In this document: piece after piece, positions 6,433 through 8,750 of the stretch
Layout of the letters: every line of letters starts with the position of its first letter
Position numbering within the stretch: the first letter of the stretch is position 1
Origin: Alphaproteobacteria bacterium
Lineage (GTDB): Bacteria > Pseudomonadota > Alphaproteobacteria > Rickettsiales > UBA1997
DNA: 8,750 bases
Direction of reading: 5' to 3'
Assembly (NCBI GenBank): GCA_016869775.1
Contig: VGDJ01000049.1
Location: forward strand, 1 to 8,750
Notes under the pieces: model-generated
The model's input: the letters and a program-made list of their open reading frames with translations, nothing else
Told to the model about the DNA's origin: nothing
Database searches by the model: none
Program-made: the position numbers and the translations under genes

Positions 6433-7800
6433 ATGCAAAGGTTGAAAAAACTTGTTCCAAGGTCTTTATTTGGTAGATCGATGATGATTATAGTTCTGTC
6501 ATCATTGATTGTACAGGTTGTTTCGATTTATGTTTTTTATTATTCGCATCTAGATGTTATTTCAAAGCACATGGCTCGGAGTGTTATTGCTGAAATGGTT
6601 TTCGTCAAGAATTCAATTAATAAGCCAGGGTACAAATCGCTTTTAAAAGAACTTTCTGACAATACCGGAATGAAATTTTCGCTCGAATATAATCGTTGGC
6701 TCAAAACTAAAAAGATTGCTGATAGCGATTGGCGAAAAAGTAAGTTTTATAAATATATCGACCCAATCTTTGATCCTTATAATCGTTTTAAATCTGAGTT
6801 AGAAATTCACGGTTTAAAGCCTTATCAAATTTTTGAGGATGATGAAAAAGAAAATTTTATAACCGTTAAAGTTCAAACAAATCGAGGAATTTTGGCGTTC
6901 GATGTTCCAACTAAAAAAATTACCAGCTCTAGTGCCTATGTATTTACATTTTGGATGATTTTGACGGTTTTTTTGACTTCGGCAATTTCAATTATTTTTT
7001 TCAAAAATCAAATTCGTTTCTTAAAAAATCTTAGCGAAGTAGCTGAAAAATTTGGTCGGGGTCAAGATGTCGCAAACCCTCGTCCAAGTGGTTCTCAAGA
7101 AATGCGCTCTCTTACCATTTCATTCATAAAAATGAAAGAGCGTGTTATGCGACAAATTTCGCAAAGAACTGATATGCTCTCGGCGGTGTCACATGATTTA
7201 CGAACTCCTCTTACGCGCATGAAACTTCAAATTGAAATGATGCAAAAAAGTGACGAAATCAAGGAATTAAAATCGGATATAGCTGATATGGAAAATTTGG
7301 TTAACGAATATTTGGAGTTTGCCAGAAGTGACGATAAAGAGCGCAATAATGTTGTTAAAATTAAACAATTTTTAATTAAAAAAATTATAAATTATTACGA
7401 AAAATTAAATCTTACGATTAATTATGAGATACGTATCGATGATAATTTTGAAATCGCCATCAAAAAATTGGCTTTTAATCGCGCTCTCAAAAATCTTATC
7501 AATAATGCCTTTAGGCATGCCAAAAATGTGTCACTAAAAGCTTCAATTTCGAGCAATAATTTAATAATTGAAATCGAAGATGACGGCCCAGGAATTCCTA
7601 AAAAAGAGCGCCAAAATGTTTTTAAGCCTTTCTATCGTCTTGATGAAGCTCGCAATCTCGACAAGGGTTCGCAATCTCAAGGGTCGGGTCTTGGAATGGC
7701 AATTGCTCTCGATGCCATAACCTCTCAAGGTGGAAGAATTGTTCTTGATGATTCAGAAAAACTCGGTGGATTGTTGGTTAAAGTTTTTGTGCCTCTGTAG
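6433..7800 (+). CDS. EnvZ-like sensor histidine kinase
   Basis: A membrane sensor that autophosphorylates on His and passes phosphate to a response regulator, in the EnvZ/OmpR class. The 455 residues show membrane helix 1 (about 13-35), a periplasmic domain of about 130 residues, membrane helix 2 (about 169-190), and a HAMP linker (about 190-245). The HisKA box SHDLRTPLTRMKL follows with H254, then the HATPase domain: N box NLINNAFRHA (N358), G1 box DDGPGIP (383-389) and G2 box GSGLGMA (417-423). The start KKLVPRSLFGRS matches alphaproteobacterial EnvZ-type kinases, and a TAA two codons upstream supports the ATG at 6433. The paired regulator gene is not adjacent on either side. The signal sensed cannot be read from the sequence. 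The gene is divergent from pstB and converges on mnmA. Confidence 0.93.
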   Translation: MQRLKKLVPRSLFGRSMMIIVLSSLIVQVVSIYVFYYSHLDVISKHMARSVIAEMVFVKNSINKPGYKSLLKELSDNTGMKFSLEYNRWLKTKKIADSDWRKSKFYKYIDPIFDPYNRFKSELEIHGLKPYQIFEDDEKENFITVKVQTNRGILAFDVPTKKITSSSAYVFTFWMILTVFLTSAISIIFFKNQIRFLKNLSEVAEKFGRGQDVANPRPSGSQEMRSLTISFIKMKERVMRQISQRTDMLSAVSHDLRTPLTRMKLQIEMMQKSDEIKELKSDIADMENLVNEYLEFARSDDKERNNVVKIKQFLIKKIINYYEKLNLTINYEIRIDDNFEIAIKKLAFNRALKNLINNAFRHAKNVSLKASISSNNLIIEIEDDGPGIPKKERQNVFKPFYRLDEARNLDKGSQSQGSGLGMAIALDAITSQGGRIVLDDSEKLGGLLVKVFVPL

Positions 7801-7836
7801 TTTTAAATAATTTTTTTGCGCAGGTTTTTATTTTGA

Positions 7837-7874
7837 TAATCATTTTAAAAATTTAAAAATTTTTAAAATGATTA
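7837..7874. terminator. Perfect 18-bp inverted repeat between convergent genes, probable two-way terminator
   Basis: The 18 bases TAATCATTTTAAAAATTT (7837-7854) recur exactly as the reverse complement at 7857-7874, with 2 bases between. The real hairpin would have a slightly larger loop. Only one G-C pair is present in the stem. It lies between the kinase stop (7800) and the mnmA stop (7899). T-rich sequence flanks it on the plus strand only loosely, so termination in both directions is inferred mainly from position and symmetry. Confidence 0.6.
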
Positions 7875-7898
7875 AGATGAGTTTTGAATTTAATTTTG

Positions 7899-8750
7899 CT
7901 ATTTAGTTTCGACTTTTTCAATCCATCCGCCACCCAAAACTTGCGAGTCTTTATAGACTACTCCTGCTTGACCGGGAGTGATAGCGCGAGTCATGGATTT
8001 CATGGTAATTTTGGCGCAATTATTGTCTAAAATTTCGATAGTAGCTGGGTGTTCTTGGGAGTTGGATCTTATTCTAACTTGCGCATCGAGCTTTTTATTG
8101 ATTTGAGTTTCAATCAGCCAATTGCAATCACGGATAGTGAAAATTTGTTGCTCTAAAAAATGCTCTTCACCAACAAAGACCTGATTAGTTTGCGGATCAA
8201 TTTTTATTACGTAAAGAGGATTTGGATAAGCAATGCCAAGACCACGCCTTTGACCGAGTGTAAAATTTATAATTCCTTCATGAGTACCAAGAACTTGATG
8301 ATTGGCAATATGAACAAGTTCTCCAGGCTTGAAGGCGTGAGGTCTGTGTCGCCTAATAACCGAAGCATAATCGCCATTTGGTACAAAGCAAATATCTTGA
8401 GAATCGGGCTTATGAGCAACTTCAAGACCAAATTCACGAGCTAATTGTCGGGTAAATTCTTTGGTAAAACCTCCCAAAGGAAAACGTAAGAAATCAAGTT
8501 GTTGTTGGGTTGTGGCAAATAAAAAATAGCTTTGATCTTTAGTTTGATCAAAAGCTTTGTGAAGTTCGGCTTGATTGACCGAATTTATTTGACGTTGAAC
8601 ATAATGACCTGTTGCCATCGCATCAGCCCCAAGATCTTGAGCAACCTTTAATAAATCACGAAACTTAACTGAATTATTGCATTTTACGCAAGGAATTGGG
8701 GTTTCACCACGCAAATAAGAGTCGGCGAAATCATCAATTACGGCTTCTTG
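7899..8750 (-). CDS. mnmA: tRNA-specific 2-thiouridylase MnmA, 5' end outside the window
   Basis: MnmA places sulfur at C2 of the wobble uridine U34 in tRNAs for Lys, Glu and Gln, using ATP and a persulfide carried by Cys. The open frame runs to the window edge and gives 283 residues; about 78 N-terminal residues, including the ATP-binding SGGVDS loop, lie beyond it. A TTG at 8714 lies inside conserved sequence and is not the start. Visible are RGETPIPCVKCN with the nucleophilic Cys (fragment residue 24), ATGHYV, DQSYFLF, and DSQDICFVPNGDY with the second catalytic Cys (residue 121). The 97-residue spacing of the two equals that of C102 and C199 in E. coli. TLGQRRGLG and the C-terminal TPGQAGVVY are also present. 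The GETPIPCV form is typical of alphaproteobacteria. It converges on the kinase gene. Confidence 0.97.
   Translation of the reverse strand, partial: QEAVIDDFADSYLRGETPIPCVKCNNSVKFRDLLKVAQDLGADAMATGHYVQRQINSVNQAELHKAFDQTKDQSYFLFATTQQQLDFLRFPLGGFTKEFTRQLAREFGLEVAHKPDSQDICFVPNGDYASVIRRHRPHAFKPGELVHIANHQVLGTHEGIINFTLGQRRGLGIAYPNPLYVIKIDPQTNQVFVGEEHFLEQQIFTIRDCNWLIETQINKKLDAQVRIRSNSQEHPATIEILDNNCAKITMKSMTRAITPGQAGVVYKDSQVLGGGWIEKVETK

Noticed and set aside
8160..8444. Plus-strand open frame antisense to mnmA
   Set aside because: Lies across the conserved MnmA centre, including the second catalytic Cys region.
7899..8714. A shorter MnmA beginning at a TTG at 8714
   Set aside because: Twelve further in-frame codons reach the window edge and the conserved RGETPIPC block starts right there; the gene is cut by the window.

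Overview
The window is AT-rich (roughly two-thirds A+T by eye) and uses the standard genetic code, since TAA, TAG and TGA all serve as stops. The proteins recognised (RecA, YejE, the pyruvate dehydrogenase E2, PstB, TatB, an EnvZ-type kinase, MnmA) read as alphaproteobacterial. The E2, with its short single-lipoyl layout and conserved [17 protein letters not shown] block, most resembles Rickettsiales proteins I can recall. My best guess is a Rickettsiales or similar host-associated, reduced-genome alphaproteobacterium; this is judged from recalled families, not a search.

Left part (1-1520): the 3' two-thirds or more of recA, a strong bulged hairpin, a second AT-only inverted repeat, and a complete tRNA-Arg(ACG) with encoded CCA. 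A 348-base stretch follows with no convincing gene, only a TATAAT-like box and short out-of-frame coding-like fragments that may be decayed sequence.

Middle part, plus strand (1521-5206): yejE (peptide ABC transporter inner-membrane subunit), pdhC (E2 of pyruvate dehydrogenase), a 117-residue single-pass membrane protein I cannot assign, and a probable outer-membrane beta-barrel protein of DUF481 type. The barrel gene is preceded by a leader without any G for 48 bases and runs 48 bases into the end of the convergent tatB gene.

Right part: pstB and tatB form a tight minus-strand pair (10-base gap), divergent from an EnvZ-like sensor kinase on the plus strand. The kinase gene converges on mnmA (tRNA 2-thiouridylase), whose 5' end lies outside the window. 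The two convergent genes are separated by a perfect 18-bp inverted repeat, probably a two-way terminator.

Most genes here are members of systems whose partners are absent from the window: yejE without yejA/B/F, pstB without pstS/C/A, tatB without tatA/C, a kinase without its regulator, and E2 without E1/E3. That scattering is common in reduced alphaproteobacterial genomes. I see no mobile element, CRISPR array, prophage or defence system, and nothing that convincingly amounts to a new multi-gene system. The more unusual items are the tail-to-tail gene overlap, the G-free leader, the large intergenic hairpins, the basic RecA tail and the uncharacterised membrane protein.
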